From: an uncultured Bacteroidales bacterium
GTDB lineage: Bacteria; Bacteroidota; Bacteroidia; Bacteroidales; Bacteroidaceae
Assembly: GCA_902801325.1 (NCBI GenBank)
Contig: CADCHQ010000010.1
Span: forward strand, 1 to 64,000
Length of the DNA stretch: 64,000 nt
Direction: 5' to 3'
How positions within the stretch are numbered: the stretch's first letter is position 1; every line of letters starts with the position of its first letter. A program made the translations under genes and the position numbers. Under the pieces are notes generated by a model. That model had not been told where the DNA came from, made no database searches, and saw only the letters and a list, made by a program, of their open reading frames with translations. Positions 41,675 to 52,187 of the stretch are shown piece by piece.

Positions 41675-42847
41675 TTGCCTCCTGATTTCATATCTTTGAT
41701 GCGTTCTCACTTAGGCGAGGAGCAAGCCGAAGTCTTGTTTGAGGGACTTCAGCAACCGCCTACCGTTAGTGTACGACTTAATCCCCGTAAGACTTCTGAC
41801 CTTCAGGTAAACCCTGAGCTTTTGGCTGATCCTGTTCCTTGGTGTCCCGATGCTTATTACCTCGATGGGCACAAAGCCTTTACTTTCGACCCCTTCTTTC
41901 ATGCTGGAGCCTATTATGTTCAGGATGCTTCCTCTATGTATCTCTCGACTATTCTCGAGAGATTCTTCACCTTTCCCTCTTCACCTCTGATTGCTCTCGA
42001 CCTTTGTGCTGCACCAGGAGGCAAGAGCACATTGTTGGCTAGCCATCTGCCTGAAGGCTCAATCCTTGTTTCTAATGAGCCTATTCGCAAGCGCGCTCAG
42101 GTGCTTGCCGAGAATATGCAGAAGTGGGGCTTTCCCGGCAGTATCGTTACGCAGAATTATCCCGATGAATTCGGCCATTTTCGTTCCACCTTTGACTTGA
42201 TACTAACCGACGTTCCTTGTTCTGGTGAGGGAATGTTTCGTAAGGACCCTGTAGCTATTCAGGAGTGGAGTCTCGAAAATGTTCACCAATGTGCTCAACG
42301 CCAGCGTGAGATACTTCGAGCTATTGTTCCTACACTCAAGCCAGGCGGTCTGCTTGTCTACAGTACTTGCACTTTCAATCGCTTCGAGGATGAAGAACAA
42401 GTCGAATGGCTCCAGCAGGAATACGGCTTCCAATTGCTTGAGGAATGTCACTTCTTGCCAGGTCGCGATAGGGGAGAGGGACTCTATATTGCTGCCCTTA
42501 ACCTCCCCCAACCCCTCCAAGGGAGGGGAGAAGCCTTGGAATGGTCAAAGGATATCTCTGCTCTTCGAAACAAAATTTCCCGTACGATGCATGTAATGGA
42601 GTTTACCCCTCCTTTGGAAGGGCAAGGGGAGGTAGATTTGTCCTACGACGATGCCATTCGATACTTGCGTCACGAGGCTTTGCACATCAGTGCACCACGG
42701 GGCTTGGTCGTCGTAACCTATCGAGGTTTGCCATTGGGCTTGGCCAAGAGTGTGGGTACACGCCTCAACAATCTCTATCCTGCCGAATGGCGCATCCGCA
42801 CCACCTATAATCCCAGCGACCCCCTTCCCTGCATCTTCCTCGAATAA
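41606..42847 (+). CDS. RsmF/NOL1-type rRNA cytosine-C5 methyltransferase
   Basis: SAM-dependent methyltransferase of 413 aa in the NOL1/NOP2/Sun family, modifying a cytosine of 16S rRNA. SAM motif I is ALDLCAAPGGKSTLL. The two catalytic cysteines are in DVPCSGEGMF and YSTCTFN. A C-terminal RNA-binding (PUA-like) domain follows. Residues about 10-23 (GGSPLPLREGKGGS) come from a forward palindromic arm after a GTG start; the native protein would start near PPDFISLMRSHLG. A second pair of arms at 42500-42633 is read in frame between the catalytic and C-terminal domains. Rather short for RsmF. Confidence 0.88.
   Translation: MSTIQDNSFGGSPLPLREGKGGSLPPDFISLMRSHLGEEQAEVLFEGLQQPPTVSVRLNPRKTSDLQVNPELLADPVPWCPDAYYLDGHKAFTFDPFFHAGAYYVQDASSMYLSTILERFFTFPSSPLIALDLCAAPGGKSTLLASHLPEGSILVSNEPIRKRAQVLAENMQKWGFPGSIVTQNYPDEFGHFRSTFDLILTDVPCSGEGMFRKDPVAIQEWSLENVHQCAQRQREILRAIVPTLKPGGLLVYSTCTFNRFEDEEQVEWLQQEYGFQLLEECHFLPGRDRGEGLYIAALNLPQPLQGRGEALEWSKDISALRNKISRTMHVMEFTPPLEGQGEVDLSYDDAIRYLRHEALHISAPRGLVVVTYRGLPLGLAKSVGTRLNNLYPAEWRIRTTYNPSDPLPCIFLE
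42500..42633. repeat. In-frame reverse-forward arm pair inside the methyltransferase gene
   Basis: The reverse arm at 42500-42530 (CCTCCCCCAACCCCTCC, AAGGGAGGGG) is read as NLPQPLQGRGEA. The core of about 74 bp is read as LEWSKDIS to MHVMEF. The forward arm at 42605-42633 (CCTCCTTTGGAAGGGCAAGGGG) is read as TPPLEGQGEV. Same spacing as the intergenic units. Confidence 0.75.
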
Positions 42848-43035
42848 GGCCTAGGCCTTCCGCGATAACCCCTAGGCCTTCCGCAATAACCTCTAGGCCT
42901 TCCGTAATAACCCCTAAGGCCTTTCACGATAACCCCTAAGGCCTTCCGTCATCGAACCCTTGTTCATTCTTCATCGAACCTATATTCAATCGCCATCGAA
43001 TCTAAGGTCTTATTTCATCGAGCCTAAGGTACAAA
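42848..43035. repeat. 22-bp tandem repeats after the methyltransferase stop
   Basis: Eight or so units of 21-23 bp follow the stop codon: the first ones contain CCCCTAGGCCTTCCG, later ones degrade to CATCGAACCT. The array starts with GGCCTAGG exactly as at 56284. Confidence 0.8.
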
Positions 43036-43070
43036 TGCAAAGGCTTTATGCTTTTTTTTTCGCCTTCCTT

Positions 43071-43102
43071 TTGTCATTTTTGTCATTTTATTTGTATATT
43101 TG
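43071..43102 (+). promoter_or_regulatory. Promoter of the large BspA gene
   Basis: TTG (43071-43073) with preceding T's, 21 bases, then TATATTTG (43095-43102). It leaves a 5' leader of about 165 bases before the ATG. Confidence 0.65.
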
Positions 43103-43161
43103 TAGCGAAAAAGATGATTGTCTTGCCGATGAAAGTGTGCATAGCTGACACATAAGATAGC

Positions 43162-43199
43162 CAAGAACTTCAAACACATTATTGTGCTGGAGTCTTGGT
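43162..43199 (+). promoter_or_regulatory. Leader hairpin of the large BspA gene
   Basis: An imperfect 38-nt stem-loop (CCAAGAACT at the left, GGAGTCTTGG at the right, loop near TTAT) is followed by TTTTTGGTTTT. It could act as an attenuator or mRNA stabiliser. Confidence 0.45.
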
Positions 43200-43274
43200 T
43201 TTTGGTTTTATGCGGTCAAGCCTAATGCCTATAGACCTGAAAACAAAACGAATAAAACTTAAAAACAAAAGCAT

Positions 43275-46200
43275 ATGAAGACACTTCGTTTACTCCTTTC
43301 CGTTCTCCTGCTAATAGTTGGAGGCATGAGCTCTACTTTGTTAGCGCAAAGCTATTATAATGGGCCCGATTACGAGATTGATGGGGTTGGGTATTGTAAG
43401 TACGCAACTCGTTTTTCGACTGGCGGTGTGACGATAGTATACATTCCAAGTGGAGTATCGGACTTCACGGTTCCCAGTGGAATCAGTCTCGAAGAAGAGC
43501 GTACGGTGAATGGTTACACCTACACCGTAACTAAGACAGAACCCGTATGTGGTATGGGCTTTTTTGCCCAGCTTGTAGGAGAAGGTTCGGGGAGTTACCA
43601 ATATGTATGGGAGGAAGTTAATATTTCCAGTCAAGACCTTCAGACTTTAAGGATTAATCATTTAATGAATGGTTTGTACTTAAACACGAATTCCTTGCCC
43701 CATCTGCAAAACGTCTATTTTGCATCAGGAACTCTCCCCCCAACAAACGAAGCCCTCAGCTATTCGGGGTACACTACGCACGTATATAACGCTTTGGAAC
43801 CCAATATCGCTGCATGGCGTGAAAAAGGAGCCAAAATTGTCTTGGAGTTAAATGAGGACAACTCATATACAGTAGATGATGTAACTTACTATATGGATAA
43901 CGATAATCGGAGTGCTTATGTCTACAGCATAGGCGGAAATAGCGAGTCGATATCGATTCCTAATAGTATTCAGGGACAGAATCAGGGATATTATCGTGTA
44001 GTGGCCCTGGGAGTTCCGGGTTTCAAGATGAAAAGCACGAATGCCAATTTGAAGACGTTGTCATTGGTGAGTGATATTGCACTAAACGAATGTGAATTTG
44101 CCAGCCCGCTCAAGGATCTCTATTTCAGAGGCGACTTGCCATATACACCAACAGTCTTCTTCAATGGTCAGCAGAGCAATCTCACACTTCATGCAGGTCC
44201 GGATGATCATAGAATTTATGCATGGCAGGATGCTGTGCATGAGGTAAAGATTGATTACACGTTCGATGAAAATGGTGTGGGATATGCCGGAAGTCATATT
44301 ATGGCATTTGAGGGGACAAAGACTTCAATCACTATTCCCGGTGCGGCAACCGTGGGTTCGGCATATCTTCCTACAACCTTTACGGATAATACACTCAAGG
44401 AACTGACATTTGAGAGTTCTGTTCAGTTGAAGAATGCCAATTTCGGAGGATGCAGTAAGTTGGAGAAACTGACATTCAATGACAACGTGTCCTTCGAAGG
44501 AAACACTTCTTTTACTAATTGTAATTCACTCCGAGAGATTTACTTCGGTGCAGGGGTAACAGGTCTGTCTGGCAAGTTTGCTAGCGTTCCTCTTTCTAAA
44601 ATCGTCTTCCAAGGTAACATTCCTTCTCTTTCGGGTTCAGGTTCCGATTACGCTTCAGTTCCCGGCAACGTGGATGTCTATGTAAATGCCGACCAGGAGT
44701 TTATTGACCAACTTCGCAAACAGTCTCCCTGGAGTGACTTTAAGAGCGTAAAACCGTGGAACAATGGACGTCTGACATTGTCCCTGACATTGAAGGGAGA
44801 GAAGGTGACCTATACAGGTGAGGATGAAACGCCGGTAACGCTTGAAAGCACAACTAGCCAAGTGCAACAGAATATATTGTTGCAGAAGTATGCCGACTTC
44901 TCGTTCTCGGTTTATGACCGCTTTGGCAGTTTCGTACGTGAGCGTGTTATGGTTAATGGACGCGATATCACAGACGACACGAGTTTCTATGTTCAGGGCG
45001 ATGGCTTCCGCACCTACACAATCACTTATGTCAAGGAGAACACTTATATCGACGTTGCAGGCCTGTATCCATGGATGTCCTTAGCATTCCATAGCACCCA
45101 GGCAGGCACCTTTGCCCAGACCGTTGCAAACTTCTCCGAGAGCCAGAAGAGGCAGCTGCGCGGTTTGGTAATCAGTGGCGAGATTAATTCCACCGACTTG
45201 CGCGAGATACGCAATCTGTGTGGTGTACCGTTCACATGGCCCGCTACAACTACGCCTCCTTCCACAGGCTACAATGTCAGCTATCTCGACCTCTCCAAGG
45301 CAACATTCGTGGCAGGTGGTCAGCCCTTCATGCGTTCGGTTTACAGTGATAATGCGACTCATGATTACTACGCCCCCGAAGCGGCATTCACATACCTCAC
45401 GCAGGTTGATACCCTGTGGGTTCCCACCTCGCTCAGCGGCTTGAGCATGTGGCAATTCAAGGATTCCAACCCCAACATGGTTGTTTATACGCTTCGCAAC
45501 GAAACCAACTTCCTGACCCCCATGGAGCAGACCAGCAGTCAGCAGACCCTGGTTGTTCCTCAGGGGCGCACAGAATACTACAGCGATAAGGGCTTTGGCT
45601 CGGTGGTTGACGGAGGATATGACGGCGTCGGGACCATCACTCCGGCAAAGCCTGACTTCGTGACGCTTAACATTTGCCGGGGCGATGGGGATGCGGAGGT
45701 TGTTCTGAAGTATAATAAGAAGATTGACGGCGAAGTGCAGGAATATGAGGAAACTATCCCCGTGGGTTCATCCACTATCCAGATTTCTCACGAAGACCTT
45801 TATAAGGCATGGGATGGTTCGGATTACTACCCCACGCTCGAGCTTGGCATCACCTGTCCCAGGAATCGTAGTGTCAGGGTGTTCTGCAACGGCACAGAAC
45901 TTACGGACGCGGATCCCGATGACATTGACGACGAGCATGCCTATTATAGTTTCATCTCGTTCAACTTTGAACCCTATTATGTAAACAACACATCCTTCGA
46001 GCGGAACATTGACATTCAGTTTGGCGATGCCATAGTATCGGAAGTTCGTACTATGCGATTCCGCAGTAATTCTGTCAACCAAGATGTTGACGTCTATATG
46101 TACAATAAGGATTCGGAGGGCAACGCCATTACCGATTCGGCCGTACCTTTGGCAAAGGATGTCTTCCACTCTGTTCCTGTGACCAAAATTGTACATATGC

Positions 46201-48527
46201 TGTTCCCCGTTAGTAGTGGCAATCCATATGAAGAGGGAAGCCTTATGCTTAATGGCTCGCCGGTAGAAGGTGCAACATACAGTTTGGAAGGACATAATTG
46301 GCAGTATGAGGTGAATGACCTGACGACGCAAGATGTATGGGACTTCCTGCTTGATGTACGGCATGCCGGCGAGCCTGATCCTAACAAGGTGACCCACCAC
46401 GTTCTGCTTGCCGACGACAGCGGTATGTCTGCTGTTACCTTCAACTATACCGATGAAGCAGGCAATGTTTACACCAACCAAGTTAAGCAGGGAACAAACA
46501 CCTTCGTGATGGATAAGGTGACGATGAACGAGAACACCTATGTAGATCTTACCATCAAGGTGCCTGCTGAATATCAGCTTAGTCTTTATAATATTGTCCC
46601 GCAACAAGTAGAACAGGAGGGAGAACCATCCACCGAGAATGGTGTAGAGTTTATCACCTACCGCTGGCACAAGACTGACTATGAGTTCCGTATGGTCAAC
46701 CAGTCGCTGTCTATCGTTGTGAGTGCTCCTGACCCAACCATGAATATGGATGTGATGTTGCTTGGTAATGATGCTGTGGCAGTTTTCAAGCCTAAGACAG
46801 GTAACGGAACCGACCTTGAGCCTCAATATGTCTATGAGAGCGGCTCCGTACAGTTAAATGGCAAGGCGCAGCAATTTGAACTCGTCGTTGGCGTAAATGA
46901 GCAAGTCGGCGATGAGTTCTGGACAAGTAATCAGTTGGTGGTAAAGGCTGACGGGCAAGACCTGAGTTCGCTCTTCTCGACGACACCCGAATGGCATGGT
47001 AACAACCAGGGATTCATAACTACAACTCCTATCTCTGGTGAACTACTGAAAGCCAAGAACTGGGTTGTTGGTTTCAAGGATAATAATAGCAATATCGTTA
47101 CACATCGGGCAACGATCACTGGTGAAATAGCTGATAACGTTGTGACCATTCAGTGGATGCCGGCCGAGGGTAATCCCGAAGGTTATCAGGTCAATGCAGA
47201 AACACCAACTGCGACTTCTACCTCAGATGAGAACCCAATAGCTTGCCGCCCATGTGTTACGCTTGCCGATGGATACACATTCAAGGCATACTTCAACGGA
47301 CAGCAACTGACAGGCTTTACGAAGGAAGGGTCTGTTTGGTCGGCAACGTTTAGCGAACCAGCAACAACCGATGGTTCTTGGGTATTCGAATTTGCAAAGA
47401 AACCTGCCGAAATCATCCAGTTTGCCGATGCCAATGTGAAGGCCATCTGCGTGGCTAACTGGGATACCGACCATGATGGCGAACTCTCGAAGGATGAGGC
47501 TGCGGCAGTGACGACGCTGAAGGTGGGCAATAGTCCAGTGTTCTTCCAGAATACTTCGATTACTTCATTCGATGAGTTACAGTACTTTACTGGACTTACA
47601 ACTCTTGAAGGCGGTGCATTTAGAGGGTGTACATCCCTTACATCTGTTGTTATACCCGATGGCGTGACAGCGATTCAGAATGCTGTATTCCAAGAAACTG
47701 CAATAGTTAGAATGATGATACCCAATTCGGTCGTAAGTATGGGGGAGTCTGTTTTCCTAAATGCGAATAGTCTTGTTTCAGTAAAACTCTCAAACAATAT
47801 AACTGCAATTGGAAAGTATACCTTCCAAGGGTGTACTAAGCTTGAGGAAGTCTATATACCTCAAGGTTTAACCATCATAGACAAACAGGCCTTCTATGGC
47901 TGTTCAAGTCTTAAAACAATAGCTTTGCCAACTTCGTTACAGGCCATTGGTGAAAATGCTTTTGTTGCAACCAGCAACATAAAGTCATTGTTTATTCCTG
48001 AAAATGTAGAAACTATTGGAGAAGGTGCTTTTTCCGATGGAAGTTATGAGAACTTTACAGTATCAAGGGATAACAGATATTTTGATTCACGAAATGGGTG
48101 TGGTGCAATTATAGAAAAGTCTACGAACAAACTTTTGTGGGCAAGTAAATCAACGGAAGTAATCCCTGAAGGTGTGACGACAATTGGTAAGGCCTATAGT
48201 TCTGCAAAGTCGTTGATTAAAAATGTCGTGATTCCTGCTAGCGTGACATCCATTGATGACTCCGCATTCAGTAGATGTACGCAATTAACGAGTGTCGTTT
48301 CTAAAAGTGATACACCACCAACAATAGGAAGCAGCACATTCACTTATATAAGTTCAACTTGCGTGCTTTGGGTTCCTTATGGTAAGACGCAGGCTTATGC
48401 AAGTTGGGCTTCGTATTTCAAGGAAATCAAGGAACTGCCTTCGAAGTATGATGTGAACGAAGACGGCACTGTCACCATTTCCGACGTAACAAAACTAGTG
48501 AATGTGATACTTGGCAAGGAGAACTAA
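43275..48527 (+). CDS. Giant BspA-like LRR surface protein with half dockerin
   Basis: Exported protein of 1750 aa with a signal peptide ending STLLAQ. The N-terminal 500 residues carry degenerate LRR-like units, and residues about 500-1380 are a large beta-rich region with repeated GxxGDAEVVLKYN-type Ig-like segments. An EF-hand-like module FADANVKAICVANWDTDHDGE precedes a second LRR array (about 1420-1710), and one dockerin-like half repeat (DVNEDGTVTISDVTKLVN) ends the protein. It is likely a surface adhesin or binding protein, perhaps T9SS-exported. The final LRR block (about 47.6-48.4 kb) is visibly more AT-rich than the rest, suggesting a mosaic gene. Confidence 0.88.
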   Translation: MKTLRLLLSVLLLIVGGMSSTLLAQSYYNGPDYEIDGVGYCKYATRFSTGGVTIVYIPSGVSDFTVPSGISLEEERTVNGYTYTVTKTEPVCGMGFFAQLVGEGSGSYQYVWEEVNISSQDLQTLRINHLMNGLYLNTNSLPHLQNVYFASGTLPPTNEALSYSGYTTHVYNALEPNIAAWREKGAKIVLELNEDNSYTVDDVTYYMDNDNRSAYVYSIGGNSESISIPNSIQGQNQGYYRVVALGVPGFKMKSTNANLKTLSLVSDIALNECEFASPLKDLYFRGDLPYTPTVFFNGQQSNLTLHAGPDDHRIYAWQDAVHEVKIDYTFDENGVGYAGSHIMAFEGTKTSITIPGAATVGSAYLPTTFTDNTLKELTFESSVQLKNANFGGCSKLEKLTFNDNVSFEGNTSFTNCNSLREIYFGAGVTGLSGKFASVPLSKIVFQGNIPSLSGSGSDYASVPGNVDVYVNADQEFIDQLRKQSPWSDFKSVKPWNNGRLTLSLTLKGEKVTYTGEDETPVTLESTTSQVQQNILLQKYADFSFSVYDRFGSFVRERVMVNGRDITDDTSFYVQGDGFRTYTITYVKENTYIDVAGLYPWMSLAFHSTQAGTFAQTVANFSESQKRQLRGLVISGEINSTDLREIRNLCGVPFTWPATTTPPSTGYNVSYLDLSKATFVAGGQPFMRSVYSDNATHDYYAPEAAFTYLTQVDTLWVPTSLSGLSMWQFKDSNPNMVVYTLRNETNFLTPMEQTSSQQTLVVPQGRTEYYSDKGFGSVVDGGYDGVGTITPAKPDFVTLNICRGDGDAEVVLKYNKKIDGEVQEYEETIPVGSSTIQISHEDLYKAWDGSDYYPTLELGITCPRNRSVRVFCNGTELTDADPDDIDDEHAYYSFISFNFEPYYVNNTSFERNIDIQFGDAIVSEVRTMRFRSNSVNQDVDVYMYNKDSEGNAITDSAVPLAKDVFHSVPVTKIVHMLFPVSSGNPYEEGSLMLNGSPVEGATYSLEGHNWQYEVNDLTTQDVWDFLLDVRHAGEPDPNKVTHHVLLADDSGMSAVTFNYTDEAGNVYTNQVKQGTNTFVMDKVTMNENTYVDLTIKVPAEYQLSLYNIVPQQVEQEGEPSTENGVEFITYRWHKTDYEFRMVNQSLSIVVSAPDPTMNMDVMLLGNDAVAVFKPKTGNGTDLEPQYVYESGSVQLNGKAQQFELVVGVNEQVGDEFWTSNQLVVKADGQDLSSLFSTTPEWHGNNQGFITTTPISGELLKAKNWVVGFKDNNSNIVTHRATITGEIADNVVTIQWMPAEGNPEGYQVNAETPTATSTSDENPIACRPCVTLADGYTFKAYFNGQQLTGFTKEGSVWSATFSEPATTDGSWVFEFAKKPAEIIQFADANVKAICVANWDTDHDGELSKDEAAAVTTLKVGNSPVFFQNTSITSFDELQYFTGLTTLEGGAFRGCTSLTSVVIPDGVTAIQNAVFQETAIVRMMIPNSVVSMGESVFLNANSLVSVKLSNNITAIGKYTFQGCTKLEEVYIPQGLTIIDKQAFYGCSSLKTIALPTSLQAIGENAFVATSNIKSLFIPENVETIGEGAFSDGSYENFTVSRDNRYFDSRNGCGAIIEKSTNKLLWASKSTEVIPEGVTTIGKAYSSAKSLIKNVVIPASVTSIDDSAFSRCTQLTSVVSKSDTPPTIGSSTFTYISSTCVLWVPYGKTQAYASWASYFKEIKELPSKYDVNEDGTVTISDVTKLVNVILGKEN

Positions 48528-48528
48528 A

Positions 48529-48575
48529 GATTCTCTCCCAGTCCCTCCCTTTTGGGCGGGGGGGTATCTCTCCCC
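48529..48575. repeat. Reverse palindromic arm after the large BspA gene
   Basis: GATTCTCTCCCAG then CCCTCCCTTTTGGGCGGGGG starts one base after the stop codon. Confidence 0.65.
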
Positions 48576-48837
48576 TTGATACAAACGCACCCGCAGGCTA
48601 GTAAGATAGCTTGCGGGTGTTGCGTATGGAGCAATTGGAAGTATGGGAACTTGCTTGCCCAAGCATCGGGTGGAGATATATACAAGCACCCTCCGATGAT
48701 ATATACAATCATAGGCCCAAGGTTGTACTATCATGAGTTGATGATATATACTATCATGAAGCAAGGGTATATTATATCTTCATAGGGGGCGATACCGACC
48801 AAAGGTCGATGATTGTTGCAAGTTTGTTAAATGCAAG
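48576..48837. other. Intergenic region with hairpin and ATGATATATAC repeats
   Basis: A stem-loop (ACGCACCCGCA facing TGCGGGTGTTGCGT, 48587-48626) may terminate the BspA transcript. Two copies of GATGATATATAC (about 48694 and 48740), each part of a small palindrome with ATCAT, follow. No gene. Confidence 0.5.
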
Positions 48838-48869
48838 TTTGTATGAATAAAAAGAAAGTGCTATCTTTG
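48838..48869 (+). promoter_or_regulatory. Promoter of the AspT-like transporter gene
   Basis: TTTG (48838-48841), 20 bases, TATCTTTG (48862-48869), 33 bases before the ATG. Confidence 0.8.
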
Positions 48870-48902
48870 TGCGCGTAAAATAAAACTTGTAATTCAACGT
48901 AT

Positions 48903-50606
48903 ATGGATTGGTTAATTAATCTCTTTACGGACACCGACTCCATTGCCCACATCGTGCTGTTGTATGCCTTAGTCATTTCAGTAGGTATCGCCTTGGGTAA
49001 GATAAAGGTGTTCGGAATTTCGTTAGGTGTTACCTTTGTGCTCTTTGCCGGTATCCTTGCTGGTCATTTGCACTTCACGGGCACCACGAACATTCTTACT
49101 TATATTCAGGACTTCGGTCTCATCCTCTTTGTCTATTGCATAGGTTTGCAGGTCGGTCCGGGTTTCTTCGAGAGCCTGCGTTCGTCAGGAATCAGGCTCA
49201 ACATGATGGCGGTATCCATCATCCTGCTTAACGTGGCTTGTGCCATAGGCCTTTTCTTCTTGGTCTTCTATAAGGGAGGTCCACTGAAGGGAGAGACGGC
49301 TCACGACCTGGCAATGATGGTGGGTGTGCTCTGTGGAGCTATTACCAACACGCCCGGACTTGGTGCTGCCAACGAGGCTTGTTCCACAGTCTTTGGTGCC
49401 GATGCTCCCCCAATAGCCAACGGTTATGCATGTGCCTATCCCCTCGGTGTTGTTGGCATCATTCTAGCCACTATTGCCATTCGCTTCATCTGCAATGTGA
49501 AGCTGAAGAAGGAGCAGGAACAGATAGAACGCGAACGAGCCGAGAACCCTCATGCCAAGCCTCATAAGATGACGCTGGAGGTGAAGAACCACGCCATCGA
49601 TGGACGTACGTTGTTGCAGGTGAGTCAGTTCTTAGGACGCGACTTCGTGGTGTCACGATTCCTGCATGACGGCCATGTGTCGATACCTAACCGCGATACC
49701 GTCCTGCACTACAACGATCGCATGTACATCGTTTGTGCAGAGACAGATGCTGAAGCCATTATGGCATTCATCGGCGAACCTGTGGAGGTGAAGTGGGAAG
49801 AACAAGATATGCCTCTGGTAAGTCGTGAGATTCTGGTCACTCAACCTAAGATGAATGGTAAGACGTTCGGTTCTTTGCACTTTAGCAGTGTTTATGGTGT
49901 GAACGTGACTCGTATCCGTCGCAATGGTACAAACCTTTATGCCGACCGTAACCTGCACATGCAGGTGGGCGACAAGATTGTCTGCGTAGGTCCTGAGGAT
50001 GCAGTCGACCGCGTGGCTTCCATGATGGGTAATTCCGTCAAGAGCCTCGATGCACCTAATCTGGCCACCATCTTCGTGGGTATTATGGTAGGTATCATCT
50101 TCGGTATGATGCCAATCGCCATTCCTGGCATTCCTACTCCTGTGAAGTTGGGTTTGGCAGGTGGTCCACTCATCGTTGCTATTTTGGTAGGTCGCTTTGG
50201 TTATCGTGCTAAGTTGGTGGCATATACAACCACAAGTGCAAACTTGATGTTGCGTGAGATCGGTCTTGTGCTCTTCCTTGCGAGTGTGGGTATTAAGGCG
50301 GGTGCTTCTTTCTGGGAGACGGTAGCGGCAGGCGACGGCCTGAAATATGTATGGTGCGGTGTCATCATTACCGTTGTACCCATTCTTATTGTAGGCACTA
50401 TCGCTCGCCTTCGTTACAAGGTTAACTATTTCACACTGATGGGTTTGATAGCCGGTTCTACTACCGACCCGCCAGCTTTGGCTTATGCTTCGCAGACGGC
50501 AGGCAACGATGCTCCAGCTGTGGGATACTCCACAGTTTATCCCTTGAGCATGTTCCTCCGCATCCTTACTGCCCAACTCATCATCCTGTTGATGTGTGCG
50601 GCATAG
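48903..50606 (+). CDS. AspT/YidE-type putative transporter with two RCK_C domains
   Basis: Inner-membrane protein of 567 aa of the aspartate-alanine exchanger (AAE) family. It has five N-terminal membrane helices, a cytoplasmic centre with two TrkA-C (RCK_C) domains (residues about 210-375, [20 protein letters not shown] and [18 protein letters not shown]), then about six more helices. The duplicated signature [15 protein letters not shown] and [16 protein letters not shown] is diagnostic. The substrate is unknown; relatives exchange aspartate for alanine or move other dicarboxylates. Confidence 0.88.
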   Translation: MDWLINLFTDTDSIAHIVLLYALVISVGIALGKIKVFGISLGVTFVLFAGILAGHLHFTGTTNILTYIQDFGLILFVYCIGLQVGPGFFESLRSSGIRLNMMAVSIILLNVACAIGLFFLVFYKGGPLKGETAHDLAMMVGVLCGAITNTPGLGAANEACSTVFGADAPPIANGYACAYPLGVVGIILATIAIRFICNVKLKKEQEQIERERAENPHAKPHKMTLEVKNHAIDGRTLLQVSQFLGRDFVVSRFLHDGHVSIPNRDTVLHYNDRMYIVCAETDAEAIMAFIGEPVEVKWEEQDMPLVSREILVTQPKMNGKTFGSLHFSSVYGVNVTRIRRNGTNLYADRNLHMQVGDKIVCVGPEDAVDRVASMMGNSVKSLDAPNLATIFVGIMVGIIFGMMPIAIPGIPTPVKLGLAGGPLIVAILVGRFGYRAKLVAYTTTSANLMLREIGLVLFLASVGIKAGASFWETVAAGDGLKYVWCGVIITVVPILIVGTIARLRYKVNYFTLMGLIAGSTTDPPALAYASQTAGNDAPAVGYSTVYPLSMFLRILTAQLIILLMCAA

Positions 50607-50636
50607 GATAGATTGAGAATTGAAGATTGAGCTTTA

Positions 50637-52187
50637 ATGAAACGTACAGTTCTTTCTCTGCTAACTCTGTTTTGCGTGACGGTTGCCGTTGCGCAAAATA
50701 GTTATTACAGTAGCATTGAAGGGCTGACGAAAGTAGAGCTGAAGCGTGCGTTGCATGATATGATGCAACCCTTGCATACTCTGAGTTATGGTCCGGGTGA
50801 GGGGCACACATGGCAAGGGTTTTGGCAGACTGACCGAATGGCAGACAATCAAGTGTGCGACCGATATAGTAACGAGAAGCGTTATTTTAATCCTGAAGAT
50901 ACGACAGCCTCGATAACGGGTATTGACATTGAACATGTGTGGGCAAAGAGTTGGTTCGGGGGAATCTATACGAGTGATCAGGATATACTGAAACTCACCC
51001 CTGCTCGCGACTTGTTTAACCTGTTGCCTTCCGATTATTCGGCAAACCGCAGTAAAAGCAATAATCCTATAGGCGTTGTAACTCAGAATCCACCAGGCTT
51101 TGACAATGGTAGTGCGAAGCGTGGTACTAGTACAGTGACATATCCCGGTGAGTCGGTTAATGTCTGGGAACCGGCCGACAAGTGGAAAGGTGACTTTGCC
51201 CGCATCTATTTTTATATGGCCACCTGCTATTGGGATGCAAAGGATGAAGATGGAAATAGCCTTTGGAGAGAGGAAAGTCTCCGTACCATTGATGGGTCTG
51301 AATGGCCAACACTCTTATCCAATGTCTATAGTCTCATGCTTCAGTGGGCAAGGCAAGACCCAGTGGATAGTATTGAGATAAAGCGCAATGATGCTGTTTA
51401 TCACATCCAGGGCAACCGCAACCCCTTCGTCGACCTGCCTTCACTCTCGGAGTACATCTGGGGTACGATGATGGACAGTGCATTTTATGCCGATGCCCAG
51501 ATTATCATAGACCCGATAGTTATCCCTGTTGATACCATAGAAACAGAGATCGCAGACTTCTTCGAAGACTTCGAGAAGGGAAGCAAGGGTGGTTATGCTA
51601 TAGGCGATGTGGCCTGCACTGCTGCGACTTGGACTATGTCGGATGCTTTGATGGGTTCCCTTGAAACTGATCACTTCTATGGAAATAAGGGAGTTCGTAT
51701 CCGTAATGGTTACATAGAAATGACTGAAGATTATGCTGATGGCTGTGATTCTCTCTCATTCTATGCAGGTATGTATGGAACCACTGCTTCAGGTGCTAAT
51801 TTGTCGGTTTACTATTCAACGGATGAGGGAGAAAATTGGTTGCCCATCGTCGAATCCGAGCCAATGGGTAGTTGGAAACAATATGTTTACGACATGGACG
51901 TGAAGGACATCATTCGTCTGCGTTTTGTTTGTGATGGTGGAGGCGTTGGTGGTACATATCGTATCAACATCGACGACATCTGCATGAAGCATTACGTTGA
52001 GTCCATCCTCATTGGTGACGTGAATGACGACGGCACCATCTCCATAGCCGACGTGACGATGCTTGTGAACATCATTCTGGGTAAGACTACGGAAGGCTTC
52101 GATAGGAAGGTGGCTGATGTGAATGGAGATAAACAGATAACTATCGCTGATGTGACAGCCCTAGTAAACATTATCTTGGGTAAATGA
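50637..52187 (+). CDS. Exported endonuclease I with C-terminal dockerin-like repeats
   Basis: Secreted nuclease of 516 aa with a signal peptide ending AVAQ. Residues about 25-290 form an endonuclease I (EndA/NucM) beta-beta-alpha metal domain, with His100 in [13 protein letters not shown] and the [10 protein letters not shown] block. Residues about 300-455 form a jelly-roll-like accessory domain. Two dockerin-like repeats ([38 protein letters not shown]) end the protein. It would digest extracellular DNA and RNA. Heptamers (GATTGAG type) fill the short spacer before it, and truA overlaps its stop by four bases. Confidence 0.9.
   Translation: MKRTVLSLLTLFCVTVAVAQNSYYSSIEGLTKVELKRALHDMMQPLHTLSYGPGEGHTWQGFWQTDRMADNQVCDRYSNEKRYFNPEDTTASITGIDIEHVWAKSWFGGIYTSDQDILKLTPARDLFNLLPSDYSANRSKSNNPIGVVTQNPPGFDNGSAKRGTSTVTYPGESVNVWEPADKWKGDFARIYFYMATCYWDAKDEDGNSLWREESLRTIDGSEWPTLLSNVYSLMLQWARQDPVDSIEIKRNDAVYHIQGNRNPFVDLPSLSEYIWGTMMDSAFYADAQIIIDPIVIPVDTIETEIADFFEDFEKGSKGGYAIGDVACTAATWTMSDALMGSLETDHFYGNKGVRIRNGYIEMTEDYADGCDSLSFYAGMYGTTASGANLSVYYSTDEGENWLPIVESEPMGSWKQYVYDMDVKDIIRLRFVCDGGGVGGTYRINIDDICMKHYVESILIGDVNDDGTISIADVTMLVNIILGKTTEGFDRKVADVNGDKQITIADVTALVNIILGK

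Noticed and set aside
42848..43035. Possible CRISPR array (regular repeats)
   Set aside because: Units are contiguous 22-mers without unique spacers, and there are no cas genes.
45768..46826. Long minus-strand frame within the giant BspA gene
   Set aside because: Shadow of a continuous signal-peptide-bearing gene; no domain pattern.
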